From positions 248,001 to 312,000 of the forward strand of contig JACJXU010000001.1 of the NCBI GenBank assembly GCA_020636475.1: 64,000 bases of DNA. The letters are read 5' to 3'. Under the pieces are notes generated by a model. It saw only the letters and a program-made list of their open reading frames with translations. It had not been told where the DNA came from and made no database searches. This DNA is from Chitinophagales bacterium. Its GTDB lineage: Bacteria; Bacteroidota; Bacteroidia; Chitinophagales; UBA2359. This document shows, piece by piece, positions 35,986 through 45,996 of this stretch. Both the position numbers and the translations under genes were made by a program. Each line of letters opens with the position of its first letter. Position 1 is the stretch's first letter.

Positions 35986-36894
35986 TCACTTTTCCACATC
36001 GGCAAATACATTGATGCTAATTCCTACGGGTACGGTTTCCCATTTAGCCTGACTTGTTTCTCTGAAATATGTTTTTTTTCCGAATGCGGCGCAAAAATCA
36101 AGATGTCCTTCGCCTAAATTCTTTATGTGTTCGAGGGTTATAAGCGCGTTGCCGCTCACGACAATATTTTTTGCGCGTAAATCAATTTGAATTTCGTCTT
36201 CAACTTCTTCCTTCAACAATTTTATGTAAATAGGCTCTTTGAGAATATTCTCAAAACCCATTTCTCCCCTATCTTCGTAAATATTTAAGCGATAAAATAC
36301 GGAATCGTAGGTGCAAGAGGAAACGTTTATATTGAGCTGTTTTAAAATGGCGGTCTTTTTTACTTTTATCATTATTCCACATTCATAGCCCAACAGATTG
36401 TCATGAAAACCGGCAGCTATCTGTTTTATATCAGCCGTAATGCCCAGTATTTTTTTCTTAAATGTTTTGGGCTTTATCACCACTTCCGAAAATTCGTAAA
36501 CTTTTTCTTCCAAGCGTATTGTCGCATCGCTGTTCCTTCGCAAGTCTGCTATTTTTATCCACTGCGGCGCATATCCTATTGCCGAAAATAGTATAGAGTC
36601 GTTATCCAAATGGGCATCAATAAAAAGACTAAAGTGTCCGTTTTCGTCCGATACCGTGCCAATATTTTTTCCTACAATGCCAATGTTTACAAATTCGATG
36701 GCTTGCTCATTAGCCGAATTGACTACCATTCCTGTAATATCTTGCGCCCATATTGTATAGTTGTTGAATATTGCAATAATGATGAATAATCTAATTAATG
36801 AATAATTTACAGTACATTTTGCGCCGGAGATGTAATGCCCAAATACGCCACTACTTAAAGGTAGCCAAATCTCCCAAAAATACATTTTCTTCAT
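35986..36894 (-). CDS. Carboxypeptidase-regulatory-like domain protein
   Basis: 302 residues. A hydrophobic stretch around residues 32-48 ends in IWAQ, an export signal placed unusually far from the start. The beta-sandwich CarboxypepD_reg-like domain follows (ITGMVVNSANEQAIEFVNIGIVG ... SDENGHFSLFI ... FSAIGYA, about 50-130). The remainder resembles Bacteroidota lipoprotein-like or TonB-associated proteins of unknown role. No start codon was found nearer the hydrophobic stretch, so the ATG at 36894 or 36885 is used. Confidence 0.7.
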   Translation of the reverse strand: MKKMYFWEIWLPLSSGVFGHYISGAKCTVNYSLIRLFIIIAIFNNYTIWAQDITGMVVNSANEQAIEFVNIGIVGKNIGTVSDENGHFSLFIDAHLDNDSILFSAIGYAPQWIKIADLRRNSDATIRLEEKVYEFSEVVIKPKTFKKKILGITADIKQIAAGFHDNLLGYECGIMIKVKKTAILKQLNINVSSCTYDSVFYRLNIYEDRGEMGFENILKEPIYIKLLKEEVEDEIQIDLRAKNIVVSGNALITLEHIKNLGEGHLDFCAAFGKKTYFRETSQAKWETVPVGISINVFADVEK

Positions 36895-36967
36895 ATTGTA
36901 TCTACTTTAGTTTCTCTTTTGCTCCTAAAAAAAAGCCGTCATCCTTTTCAAGCACAAACGAACTTCT

Positions 36968-36975
36968 CAAAGATA
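36968..36975 (-). promoter_or_regulatory. -7 box TATCTTTG for the 35986 gene
   Basis: Exact consensus on the minus strand, 73 nt before the ATG at 36894. This supports transcription of the long N-terminus. Confidence 0.45.
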
Positions 36976-37106
36976 GTAAAATATCCTCGACTATTACTAT
37001 AAAAAAATTGTGTAATAGGCAGAAATTTTTTTATTCCACGCTATATGCCCAAAATGCAAACCACTATAAAACAAAGCGCAAAATTTTACCTTTAACATAA
37101 ACCGAG

Positions 37107-37162
37107 TTTACCTTTAGGGTAAAATAATGAACTCTGCTCTTTTGCGTTTTGAAGCGCAGAGC
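37107..37162. other. Two hairpins in the spacer 36895-37187
   Basis: TTTACC (37107-37112) with GGTAAA (37118-37123), then GCTCT...GCG (37136-37146) with CGCAGAGC (37155-37162), the second with a 3-nt bulge. They lie just after the deacetylase stop on the minus strand and may end that transcript. The rest of the 293-bp spacer shows only the -7 box at 36968. Confidence 0.4.
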
Positions 37163-37187
37163 TACACAAAAAATAATTTTTTTTACT

Positions 37188-37823
37188 TTAAAAAGGCAAT
37201 GCTGCGCAGCGAAATCCTTGTTGCTGAGCAAAATCTAAGTAGGCGGGAAGCAATATTTGCATTTTGTCGAAACAGGTGGGCTGGTCGTGGAGTACAATAA
37301 TGCTGCCGTTGGCGATAAGCGGCAAGGTTTTACGAAGTATGGCTTCGGCAGAAAGTTGTTTATCAAAATCGTAGGTGAGTATGTCCCACATAGCTATGCG
37401 ATAACCCGCCCGCCGTACTGCTTTGTATTTGCCATAATCCAATTTGCCGTAAGGCGGACGAAACCAAGTAGTAGCGGGCAATATTTCGGCAGCTTTTGCT
37501 ACATCGTCCATAAAAACTGCGGTGTTGCTGTGCCAGCCGTGCAAGTGCGAAAAACTGTGATTGCCCACGCAATGCCCTGCTGCCTGTATTTTTTGAATAA
37601 GTTGCGGCTGCGCCTGTGCCTGCTTGCCCACACAAAAAAAACTCCCCTTCGCTTGGTACGCTGCCAAAGTGTCCAGCACGTAGTCGGTTACTTGCGGAAA
37701 GGGTCCGTCGTCGAAGGTAAGAAAAACTTGCGGCGGTTCAGCATGGGGCGCAGGGAGTTGCCAAAACATTTGCGGCAAAAGTTTCGGTATCCACCAAGGC
37801 GATTTGTACCAGCGAAAAGGCAT
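37188..37823 (-). CDS. Polysaccharide deacetylase (NodB domain)
   Basis: A 211-residue carbohydrate esterase 4 protein. Motif 1 LTFDDGP holds the catalytic and metal aspartates, motif 2 NHSFSHLHGW two metal histidines, motif 3 RPPYGKLDYG, and motif 5 IIVLHDQ. No signal peptide or membrane segment is visible, only a short tryptophan-rich start. Likely removes N-acetyl groups from a glycan; the substrate is unknown. Confidence 0.9.
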   Translation of the reverse strand: MPFRWYKSPWWIPKLLPQMFWQLPAPHAEPPQVFLTFDDGPFPQVTDYVLDTLAAYQAKGSFFCVGKQAQAQPQLIQKIQAAGHCVGNHSFSHLHGWHSNTAVFMDDVAKAAEILPATTWFRPPYGKLDYGKYKAVRRAGYRIAMWDILTYDFDKQLSAEAILRKTLPLIANGSIIVLHDQPTCFDKMQILLPAYLDFAQQQGFRCAALPF

Positions 37824-37994
37824 ATAATACAGCGAAAATGTGCGGTAATATTAGTGTTTTAGGCGTTAATTTTCAAATGAATTTAAATCCCCCAAAAGGA
37901 TACCGATTTGAAAATCTCAAGCCTATCAACAATTCATTTATTTTTGAGCAAAGTCCTGTATTTTCTGCTTGAATACTACAAAAACCTTCCTCGT

Positions 37995-40900
37995 TTATTT
38001 TACAATTTGAATTTTGTGCATATACGCCGCTTCGCCAGCATCAGTATTGATGTTAAGGAAATATACCCCCGAAGCCAGTGCCGAAACATCAAGTTGGGTA
38101 TTGTGTACAAATGTTCCTTGTTTTTCGAGGCGTTTTTTGCCCAAAACATCTATTATCGTCAAGTTGGTTATCGTTTCGTTTGACTGCCATTGAAGTTGAA
38201 GCGTGTTTTGCGCAGGCACGGGATAAATTTCCAAGCCATTCATTTCCCAAAATGAGGTGCCCAAAATTATTTCGGAAGAAACAGATTCGACGGACATCGG
38301 TTGTAAGTTTCCTGAAGTAGTAATGGTATAAGCATCGAAGGCATTGATGGTAAAGTTCAGCGAAGAAGCGGTTTTCCCGGCTAAGTTGTCGTCTATTACA
38401 AAGCGTAGCGTGGCTATTTTTCCACTTCCTGCTATAGCTTGGTGGTTGGTGCGCGAATAGGCTGCATGCAACAAATGCGTTGTCTCAAATTTTTTGCTAA
38501 AATTAAGCATAGGCGTACTGCCATTGCCAAACCAACTATTGCTGTCGTAAGTAAGGCTCACGGTATTGTCTAAGGCAATGAAGTTTTCGGTGTTGAATTG
38601 TCCGTAATCAATGCTAAAAGCAAGTCCGTATAGTTCAAAACTGGCAGTTACGTCATTGTTTACCAAATTTACATCTACCAATACGGTATCGCCGGGAGCA
38701 AAACTATCGCCATTGGCAATTTCAAATGCCAGACTATAGTTGCTGTTCACGGTATTTTGCTGCGATGACGCTTCTGTTTTACCGTGTTGTAAGCCATAGT
38801 TAATATCAATAGCCGCCACGTCAGCAATGTTTATGATACCATCGCCATTGCAATCGGCATGCTCGGCAGCAACGGTATTGAAATCAATAGGGATACCTGC
38901 TTCGTCAAAACTATTTACAGCAAAACTATTGCTCCAAGCCTGAGCAGCCTGCGACTCCCAAACTAAACTTGCATTGGCGCGCGGATAACCGGAAAAATTG
39001 TATCCTAAGCCCAAAGCCAGTACATCGAAGTTGTTTACAAGCGTATTATTGTCGGCATCGCCGGGCCATACGCAACTTTGGTTTTCGCCACAAGGCGACT
39101 CGCCGCCGCAAGTTTTCCAGATATTTACTAAAGTAGCATTTTCGGGAAAATCGGGACATTCTTCCCCATTTGCACCAATTATTCCTCCAAAACCACAAAT
39201 ATATTCACCATTACAACTGTACAAAACAGACATTCCGTCTTCTATTATTTCGCAAGGTTCTACAAAGAATACGCTTTCGCCATTGTACAAATATTCGACA
39301 ATGCTGTTTCCTTCGCTTATATTGCTTAACCAAGTCAGTTCATTGAGCGGATTGGTTTGATAACAGAAATTAGTTGTTCCACAAGCTCCCGGAGTCCAAG
39401 AAGTAACGCCGCCATAGTTCATTGCTTCGCAATCATTGCTATACGTTACACCATTGCACCCACAAACGGGGTCATAGACAGCAGGACAAACAACACTTGG
39501 GTCTATTAAATTAGGATTGACACAAGGCGTGCATGGTTCTACCGTAATATTAAAGTAAAAATACTCATTTGTTTCGCCGATAGTAGTAAATTTGTGTAAG
39601 GTATAAACCGTACTTTCGGTAGGCGTTGCCACTGTGCTGTAACAGCCGGCGCAAGTCAAATTATCGCTTGGCGACCAAGTATAAATGGTGTTGCCTTCTT
39701 GTCCTAACAAACCAATGGTTATGCTTTCTCCTTCGCAAATAGTGTAGTAATACGTAGGTCCGTTGTCTTCGCAAGTCCAAATATTTCCTACAAAAGTAGC
39801 ATCGGCAAAATTATAGCACCAAGGTCCCATTACTTCGCCATTGGTGTAGCACAGCACGTTTCCATCGCAATCTACTACCCAGTCGGGAAAATCAACGGCA
39901 TTACATTCTTCTGTACCGTCAAAGAAAAAAACAGTTTGCCCGTTATAAACGTATTGCGCTACGGTACACACGCAGTTGTCGGAGCCATTTTGCAAATTTG
40001 CCAGTTCTTCTTGCAACCAAGCCAAGTCTTGCGGATTACAAGTTTGCGGCGTATCGCCACAAGTCCACACCAAGTTTTCATTAGTTAAGTTATTCAAAAT
40101 TTCTGCTTGGCAATAAAACTCTATTGGTACAAAACCCGTAGTACAAATTATATTTCCCTGACAGTCGTACAACACAACGCCTAAATCAGCAGGACAGTTG
40201 GGCGAGCCTTCGGGCAAAGGAATGGTCATAATAACGGGTTCGCCATTTAAAGAATAGGTTTTAATTTCATTAATCCCACAACAGTCGCCATTATTTGCTT
40301 GCGCAATGAGATTGTTTAAAGTTTCGGTAAAATAAGGCGTACAATCCAAAGGTGGCACATCTGGTCCGCTTATAAATACAGTTGTACAGTCTGTTAAAGG
40401 AATAGGGTCGGTTAATGGATTGGAAGCCGTTACGCAGTAAGTAAACATATCGCCTACTATTGGCAGTACATCTGAGGTATAAACAATACTATAATCCGGC
40501 AAAATGGTGACACTTCCTGTTTGAGGATAATTTTCGATGTATAAATTGTCTAACGCAGGCAGTCTGGTAAATTCATAATTGTACGCATCGGCAACATTAT
40601 ACGCATTGAAATACAAAACGTTGTTTTGAATATAAAAGCTATAATCGAAAGCGCCTAAGTCAATTCCCGATACACCTGTAGGGTCTATGTGCAAAATTTG
40701 CATGTTATTTTCGGTGTAAATATTATACGTTGTAGTTACCCATTCTCCTTCAAAATAAATATTTACTTCGGTAGCAGAAATAAAATCCAACATAATCAGC
40801 TGCGTAACAGGCGTACCGCCTCCGGTAAATCCGCCCGTTATGGCAGTAAGTTTCCATTTTCCGAAAATATTGGTATCGTCTGTCCACCAGCTCCAAGGCA

Positions 40901-43661
40901 AAATATCATTTTCCAATACATCAATGTTTACCGTTGCTGTGAAACCGTCCACCCAAACGTCATCCATTTGCAAGTTAAGTTGGTTGTTTATAATACTACA
41001 AGGAGCCACTTCGCCCACAAAAACGGCATTTTCCCAAAATCCCGGCAACACCTCGCTGCATTGGTTTTCAATAATAAGTCCACCACTTACGCAAGCTACC
41101 GAGCCATCGCAATTATACACCACCGAAGGTGTATCTAAGCACAAACCTTCGATAGGCGTTACGAAATAAGTATTGCCTTGATACGCCCACTGCTGCACAG
41201 AACAATAGCACCAGTATGGGTCGGCAGGGTCTTGGTTTTGAAGATTGTTTATCAAATCTTGCAACCATTGCAAATCTTCCACATTACCGCAGTCGGTTGT
41301 AGTTTCACAAAATCCGTCTGTCCAAGCGTTTACACCATCTACTTCAGCAAAACAAGGATTATCATAAGTTTTTCCATTGCAACCACAAACGGGCTGATAA
41401 TATTCGGGGCAAGGCGCATTTAGTACAATATTGTTAGGATTTACACAATTTTCGCCGCCACCCAAGTAAAATTCGTGGCAATAAGAAGCCGAACAGTTGT
41501 CTGTGGTAGTTATTTCCAAACAAAGTGTGTAGGGGGTAGTAATAGAAACACCATTTTCGATGGAAGCAAAGGTAAAACAAGCTTCTTCGGTGTTGGCAGT
41601 TTGTCCGTTGCTACACGTCCAGAGGTAACTGCTTATTTCGCCATCCAATTCCGAACTATCATTAAAACAAATTTCAAACGTTGCCATAGATTGCGGAATA
41701 TCGTCTGTGCCATAGCCCGTTGCGCTAACAATTTGGTACATCGGATAAATATCACAAGGAATTTCGTCACAAGTTTTCCAAATATTTATGGGCATAGCCG
41801 TTTCAAAAAAGTCGGGACAACCTTCACCGTTCAAACCAGCTATGCCGCCGTAACCGCAAATAAAGTTTCCCTCGCAGTCCATTACCATACTCATCGCATC
41901 GGGAAATACCTCACAAGGCGCAATATAAAATACTGTTTGTCCACCATAGTTGTATTCCATAACACTACTTCCTTCTGTGATAGCACCAAACCAAGCCAAT
42001 TCATTTAAAGGATTGCTTACATAACAAGTCTGCGAACCTCCACTACATGTCCAAATTACTTGCAAAGTATCAAACTCACCACAATAAGGCGGCGGTGTTA
42101 GCCCAAAAGCGGAACAAATTTCTTCTCCCTCGCAGTTGTACATAATATCCGGTGCGTCAAAAGCATTGCAATCGCTGTCCACATAATATGCAACTTCGCC
42201 ATTGTATTCTACCTGCAAAATTTGCGAAATACACATACAATTAGGCGATGCACTCATTTCTAAGGTTTGAATTATTTCTTCCAACCACGCCAAATTTGTC
42301 GGGTCACATTCTATTATAGTTGTGCCGCAATCTTCGGGAACAATTACTGCTCCTTCTGTGCTGCAACCATTCGCATCAGTTACCGTATAGTCATACGTTC
42401 CGGCAAATAAATTGTTGATATTGGCAGAAGTTGCGCCATTGCTCCAAGAAACGGTGTATGGTTCGGCGGCGTAAATTGTTCCTAAACTTATGGCACCATT
42501 TGCTTCGTTACAAGCGGGAGTGACATTTTGCTGAAAAGTAGCAACGTACGGAGCTTCGTTTTCTATTATTACCAAAAAATATTGGTTGTATTTACAGCCG
42601 GCAACATTCGTTATTTCCACACGATAATTGTATTCCAAAGGTGCATTCATAATGCTGTAAGGATAACTTCCTTGCAAATTCTGGACAGCACTATTATTGC
42701 CTAAAAAATTGCCTTGTGCATCGTACCATTTGTAAGTATAAACCGAATTATCGGTAAACCCAACACTTATAGCACCATCGGCTACATTGGGACAAGTTTG
42801 ATTGGTGAGGTTTATGTAAGGTGTTGTAGCAAAATCATCATCAGAAAGCAGGTAGTAATTTTCCTGAATGGCAATTCCGTCACTCAAAACCAAGAGCGTA
42901 TAAAATCCGGCAGCTACATTTTCCAAAACCTCGCCGTTTCCTATCATATCTCCTTGCGAAGGAATGCCCACATACCATTGCAGTGTGAAACTGCCACTTG
43001 GCGGCAACTGAGTCCAAGCCGGGCTGACGCTTACACTAATACTGCCATTCGATTGCTGGCAAGAAGCATTCTGTACCGTACTTTCTACCAAAACGGACGG
43101 ATAGTACGAAGGCTGAATCCACTTCAATTCATTTAGCGTAAAACCATAATCATCTGCCCAAGCATATAGTTGCGGATAATCCATTTCTTCAATGTAGGCG
43201 TAGTTGTTGGTGGCGGCTACGTATTGCGCAAAATCGCCAAAGCCGGAGTCCACAATAAGTTGCCCTACGGCACAGTTTGTTCCGTAAATATCTTTGAAAT
43301 AGGGCTGCCGTCCGTGCTTGTGATACGTGTTTATGGGAAAAGTTTTTGCCAGAGCATAATTGTGCAAATAATCTAAGCACTGAAGCCTATGCGTCATTTG
43401 CGAAGCACTCAACTGTTGCGGTGGGTTTTGCCGCAAAGACTCCTCTACTTGCAGTAAGTGCCACTGAATCCAGTCCGTATCCGTCTCTAAAACCGACAAA
43501 ATATCTTCTGTAATATTGGGTTGGTCGTGCAATAGCCATTGGGCATTTATTTCGCACAATTTTTCGTATGCTTGTTGTGATACAGTATTTTGGGCAAAAA
43601 TTTGTCCTCCTGCTATTAACATTATCACACCAAAAATCAGTTTTAACATATCGTTTTTCAT
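37995..43661 (-). CDS. Giant exported repeat protein with two Kazal domains and a sorting domain
   Basis: 1,888 residues. Signal peptide (MLKLIFGVIMLIAGGQIFAQ). Residues 30-180: a conserved-looking N-terminal domain (YGTNCAVGQLI ... NELKWIQPSYY). Residues 280-450: SprB-like repeats. Six copies of a cysteine-rich module at about 452-540, 546-632, 791-888, 1107-1201, 1208-1298 and 1433-1520 (pattern: LxWL, then YNGxxxxY, then Y(N/D)C(E/D)GxxIC, then WxTC). I think this resembles DUF6970 but could not check. Kazal-like domains at about 739-785 and 1380-1427, each with PVCGCNG. Dockerin-like segment about 1533-1625. Type IX sorting domain about 1803-1888 (YPVPAQNTLQLQW). Expected at the cell surface. 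Confidence 0.85.
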   Translation of the reverse strand: MKNDMLKLIFGVIMLIAGGQIFAQNTVSQQAYEKLCEINAQWLLHDQPNITEDILSVLETDTDWIQWHLLQVEESLRQNPPQQLSASQMTHRLQCLDYLHNYALAKTFPINTYHKHGRQPYFKDIYGTNCAVGQLIVDSGFGDFAQYVAATNNYAYIEEMDYPQLYAWADDYGFTLNELKWIQPSYYPSVLVESTVQNASCQQSNGSISVSVSPAWTQLPPSGSFTLQWYVGIPSQGDMIGNGEVLENVAAGFYTLLVLSDGIAIQENYYLLSDDDFATTPYINLTNQTCPNVADGAISVGFTDNSVYTYKWYDAQGNFLGNNSAVQNLQGSYPYSIMNAPLEYNYRVEITNVAGCKYNQYFLVIIENEAPYVATFQQNVTPACNEANGAISLGTIYAAEPYTVSWSNGATSANINNLFAGTYDYTVTDANGCSTEGAVIVPEDCGTTIIECDPTNLAWLEEIIQTLEMSASPNCMCISQILQVEYNGEVAYYVDSDCNAFDAPDIMYNCEGEEICSAFGLTPPPYCGEFDTLQVIWTCSGGSQTCYVSNPLNELAWFGAITEGSSVMEYNYGGQTVFYIAPCEVFPDAMSMVMDCEGNFICGYGGIAGLNGEGCPDFFETAMPINIWKTCDEIPCDIYPMYQIVSATGYGTDDIPQSMATFEICFNDSSELDGEISSYLWTCSNGQTANTEEACFTFASIENGVSITTPYTLCLEITTTDNCSASYCHEFYLGGGENCVNPNNIVLNAPCPEYYQPVCGCNGKTYDNPCFAEVDGVNAWTDGFCETTTDCGNVEDLQWLQDLINNLQNQDPADPYWCYCSVQQWAYQGNTYFVTPIEGLCLDTPSVVYNCDGSVACVSGGLIIENQCSEVLPGFWENAVFVGEVAPCSIINNQLNLQMDDVWVDGFTATVNIDVLENDILPWSWWTDDTNIFGKWKLTAITGGFTGGGTPVTQLIMLDFISATEVNIYFEGEWVTTTYNIYTENNMQILHIDPTGVSGIDLGAFDYSFYIQNNVLYFNAYNVADAYNYEFTRLPALDNLYIENYPQTGSVTILPDYSIVYTSDVLPIVGDMFTYCVTASNPLTDPIPLTDCTTVFISGPDVPPLDCTPYFTETLNNLIAQANNGDCCGINEIKTYSLNGEPVIMTIPLPEGSPNCPADLGVVLYDCQGNIICTTGFVPIEFYCQAEILNNLTNENLVWTCGDTPQTCNPQDLAWLQEELANLQNGSDNCVCTVAQYVYNGQTVFFFDGTEECNAVDFPDWVVDCDGNVLCYTNGEVMGPWCYNFADATFVGNIWTCEDNGPTYYYTICEGESITIGLLGQEGNTIYTWSPSDNLTCAGCYSTVATPTESTVYTLHKFTTIGETNEYFYFNITVEPCTPCVNPNLIDPSVVCPAVYDPVCGCNGVTYSNDCEAMNYGGVTSWTPGACGTTNFCYQTNPLNELTWLSNISEGNSIVEYLYNGESVFFVEPCEIIEDGMSVLYSCNGEYICGFGGIIGANGEECPDFPENATLVNIWKTCGGESPCGENQSCVWPGDADNNTLVNNFDVLALGLGYNFSGYPRANASLVWESQAAQAWSNSFAVNSFDEAGIPIDFNTVAAEHADCNGDGIINIADVAAIDINYGLQHGKTEASSQQNTVNSNYSLAFEIANGDSFAPGDTVLVDVNLVNNDVTASFELYGLAFSIDYGQFNTENFIALDNTVSLTYDSNSWFGNGSTPMLNFSKKFETTHLLHAAYSRTNHQAIAGSGKIATLRFVIDDNLAGKTASSLNFTINAFDAYTITTSGNLQPMSVESVSSEIILGTSFWEMNGLEIYPVPAQNTLQLQWQSNETITNLTIIDVLGKKRLEKQGTFVHNTQLDVSALASGVYFLNINTDAGEAAYMHKIQIVK

Positions 43662-43749
43662 ACTTCTGTCATTTTTATTTGGATAAACATTATTTAATGA
43701 TACAAAAATTCAACAAGAAAGTAGGAAAAAAAAGTATATTTTTAACATT

Positions 43750-43822
43750 TTGTACAATTTTATTTCATAAATTTATCTTATAAATAATTGATTTTAAATT
43801 TATTAAAATTTTATTTGTACAA
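43750..43822. promoter_or_regulatory. Two TTGTACAA palindromes upstream of the 43831 gene
   Basis: Perfect octamer palindromes at 43750-43757 and 43815-43822, 65 bp apart; the second ends 9 bp before the start codon. Paired identical palindromes suggest an operator, but in such A+T-rich DNA chance is possible. Confidence 0.3.
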
Positions 43823-43830
43823 AAAATATA

Positions 43831-45252
43831 ATGAAAAAGATACAAATCATTTTTAGCGAAATTGACAATTATGAACAAAATCGTTTTAAAAAGTTTCTGC
43901 AATCGCCTTATTTCAATCATCGCAGCGAATTAATACGCCTTTTGGTTATTTTGTGCGAGCAGCAGCCCGACAAAGATTTAAACAAAAAGCAAGTTTGGCA
44001 AAAAATGTTTGGAAAAACGTCTTACAACGACCTCAAATTCAGGCGTTTGACTTCCGATTTGTTGCAACTTTTTCAACAGTACAAAGCTGTGGAAAACGAG
44101 TACAAAAAGGCATTTTTTTTGGCGAGCAATCTCGCCGAACTTGCCGTGGAAAATACGTCCATAGCACTCGCCGATTTGAGTGTGTATCAATACCATCAAA
44201 CGCTCAAAAAACACAATCCTTTGGCAGCACAGCCCGCCGATTTTTATTACGACAACTTCCATTTTGTCCGCACGCAAAATTCGCTCAACGAAAAAATTGC
44301 CGGACGACAAGCGGCACTAAACTTTGAGGCAGCACACCAATATTTGGACATTTTTTACTGTATTGAAAAATTGCGGCAAAGCTGTGCGTGGCTGAACTAC
44401 CAAAAAATTCTCAATATTCCTTTACAACAAGAAGCTCCACCGTTTTTGCAGGAAATTCCGCAGCTTATTGCGCAGTCGCCCTACGTTCATTTGCCGGAAA
44501 TTGATACGTACTGGCATATTTTCCGGCTTTTGAATGATGAAAATGCCGAAATTTGGTACCAAAAATTGCGCAATAGTCTTAGTGCGCGCCTCGCTTCCTT
44601 GCCGCAGATATACGCGCGCGAGTTTTTGTCGTATTTGCAAAACTACGCCATCAGACAATGCAATAGTGGTGCATTAGCGTATTTGTCGGATTTGCTGATG
44701 CTTTACGAAACGGGCTTACAGCAAGCTTTTTTGTTTGAAAACAACGAACTTTCGGTTTCTAATTTTAAAAATATTGTTACGCTGTCGCTGCGTTTGGAAC
44801 GCTACGCTTGGGCGGATAATTTTATTGAAAAATATCGACATTATTTGCCCAAAATTCATCAGGAAAATGCGTATTTGTACAATAGGTCGCGCTTGTTGTA
44901 TGCGCAGAAAAAATATACGGTGTGTCAGCAATTATTGTTGCAAGTAACTTATAACGACCCTTTTTATCAGTTGGATGCCAAAACATTGCTGCTAAAAGTG
45001 TATTACGACCTTGACGAGTGGACAGCTTTGTACGCGCTGATGGAGAGTTTTTCGGCTTTGTTGCGGCGCAAAAAAGTGGTGAGTGATTTTAACCGCGTTA
45101 TTTACCTAAATTTTATTAAATATTTGAAAAAGTTGTGCAAATGCAAATACCACAACAGCAAGCAAAAAATTGAAATGTTAGCCAACGAACTTTCCCAGCA
45201 AACCAACTTGGCGGACAAAACTTGGCTTTTGGTGAAGGTGCGGGAGTTGTAG
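43831..45252 (+). CDS. Helical-repeat protein, function unknown
   Basis: 473 residues with no signal peptide. It starts MKKIQIIFSEIDNYEQNRFKKFLQSPYFN. An N-terminal domain of about 100 residues is followed by a long alpha-solenoid with TPR-like helix pairs toward the C-terminus (YLYNRSRLLYAQKKYTVCQQLLLQV). I do not recognise a catalytic motif. Similar proteins with the FKKFLxSPYFN start seem common in Saprospiria-like genomes, from memory. It converges with recO across 9 bp. Confidence 0.75.
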   Translation: MKKIQIIFSEIDNYEQNRFKKFLQSPYFNHRSELIRLLVILCEQQPDKDLNKKQVWQKMFGKTSYNDLKFRRLTSDLLQLFQQYKAVENEYKKAFFLASNLAELAVENTSIALADLSVYQYHQTLKKHNPLAAQPADFYYDNFHFVRTQNSLNEKIAGRQAALNFEAAHQYLDIFYCIEKLRQSCAWLNYQKILNIPLQQEAPPFLQEIPQLIAQSPYVHLPEIDTYWHIFRLLNDENAEIWYQKLRNSLSARLASLPQIYAREFLSYLQNYAIRQCNSGALAYLSDLLMLYETGLQQAFLFENNELSVSNFKNIVTLSLRLERYAWADNFIEKYRHYLPKIHQENAYLYNRSRLLYAQKKYTVCQQLLLQVTYNDPFYQLDAKTLLLKVYYDLDEWTALYALMESFSALLRRKKVVSDFNRVIYLNFIKYLKKLCKCKYHNSKQKIEMLANELSQQTNLADKTWLLVKVREL

Positions 45253-45261
45253 GCTATTTTT

Positions 45262-45972
45262 TTAACTATAAAAAACGCTGCGCAAAATAGCTAAGGCGTG
45301 TACTTCGCCAAAGCCTTCTATTTGGTGTTGGTAGTAGTTTATCCACAAATTGAGGAGGGCTTGTTTTTCTTTTAAACTGGCAGGGGGAATTTTTTTTTCT
45401 ACATAATCGTATAAAAGTTGTCCGGTGTGAATATCGGCGCAGTGCTTGCTGCTTTGCGGCAAGAAGCAGGCTTCTACCAAATCGAAAAAAGGGGTTTGGG
45501 CGGAGAAATTCATTTGTGGAAAAAAACCGAGATGTCGGCTTAAAGTTGCCAATACTTGCACGGGCAGCAAACTTAGTTTTGTGGCAGACGTTGTATCCAA
45601 ATATTCAATGCTTTGGTGTAAAAACCGGAACAAGGCTTCGTTTTCGGTTTCTTCGTGGATACATTTGGTGAATATTTCGGCGAAAAAAAGGGCTAATCCG
45701 CTTTTTACTACGTCGAAAGGAATGGACGAGAAAACGACATCGGCTTTGAGGTCGCGCAGGTGATGCATATTTTTGTGCGGATGCTCGTAGGCAACGAACT
45801 CTACCAAACTGAGCGGTTGCAGGAATGCGGCTTGGTTGCGTGCCTTGCTGCGCCTTGCGCCGGGAACAATGTAGGTGCGCAAGCCTAAGTGTTGGGTATA
45901 TATTTTGCAGATAAGTGTACTTTCGGCGTATTTTATTGATTTAAATACAATACCTTTGGTCGGAATTAACAT
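45262..45972 (-). CDS. recO: DNA repair protein RecO
   Basis: 236 residues from the ATG at 45972 (MLIPTKGIVFKSIKYAES), which matches the family start; a longer ORF to 46017 would overlap the divergent flippase gene. N-terminal OB fold (YTQHLGLRTYIVPGARRSKA, about 20-80), then a helical domain. The zinc cysteines found in some RecO proteins are absent. Acts with RecF/RecR to load RecA. Confidence 0.9.
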   Translation of the reverse strand: MLIPTKGIVFKSIKYAESTLICKIYTQHLGLRTYIVPGARRSKARNQAAFLQPLSLVEFVAYEHPHKNMHHLRDLKADVVFSSIPFDVVKSGLALFFAEIFTKCIHEETENEALFRFLHQSIEYLDTTSATKLSLLPVQVLATLSRHLGFFPQMNFSAQTPFFDLVEACFLPQSSKHCADIHTGQLLYDYVEKKIPPASLKEKQALLNLWINYYQHQIEGFGEVHALAILRSVFYS

Positions 45973-45996
45973 AAATTTTTTGTTGCAAACAATACT

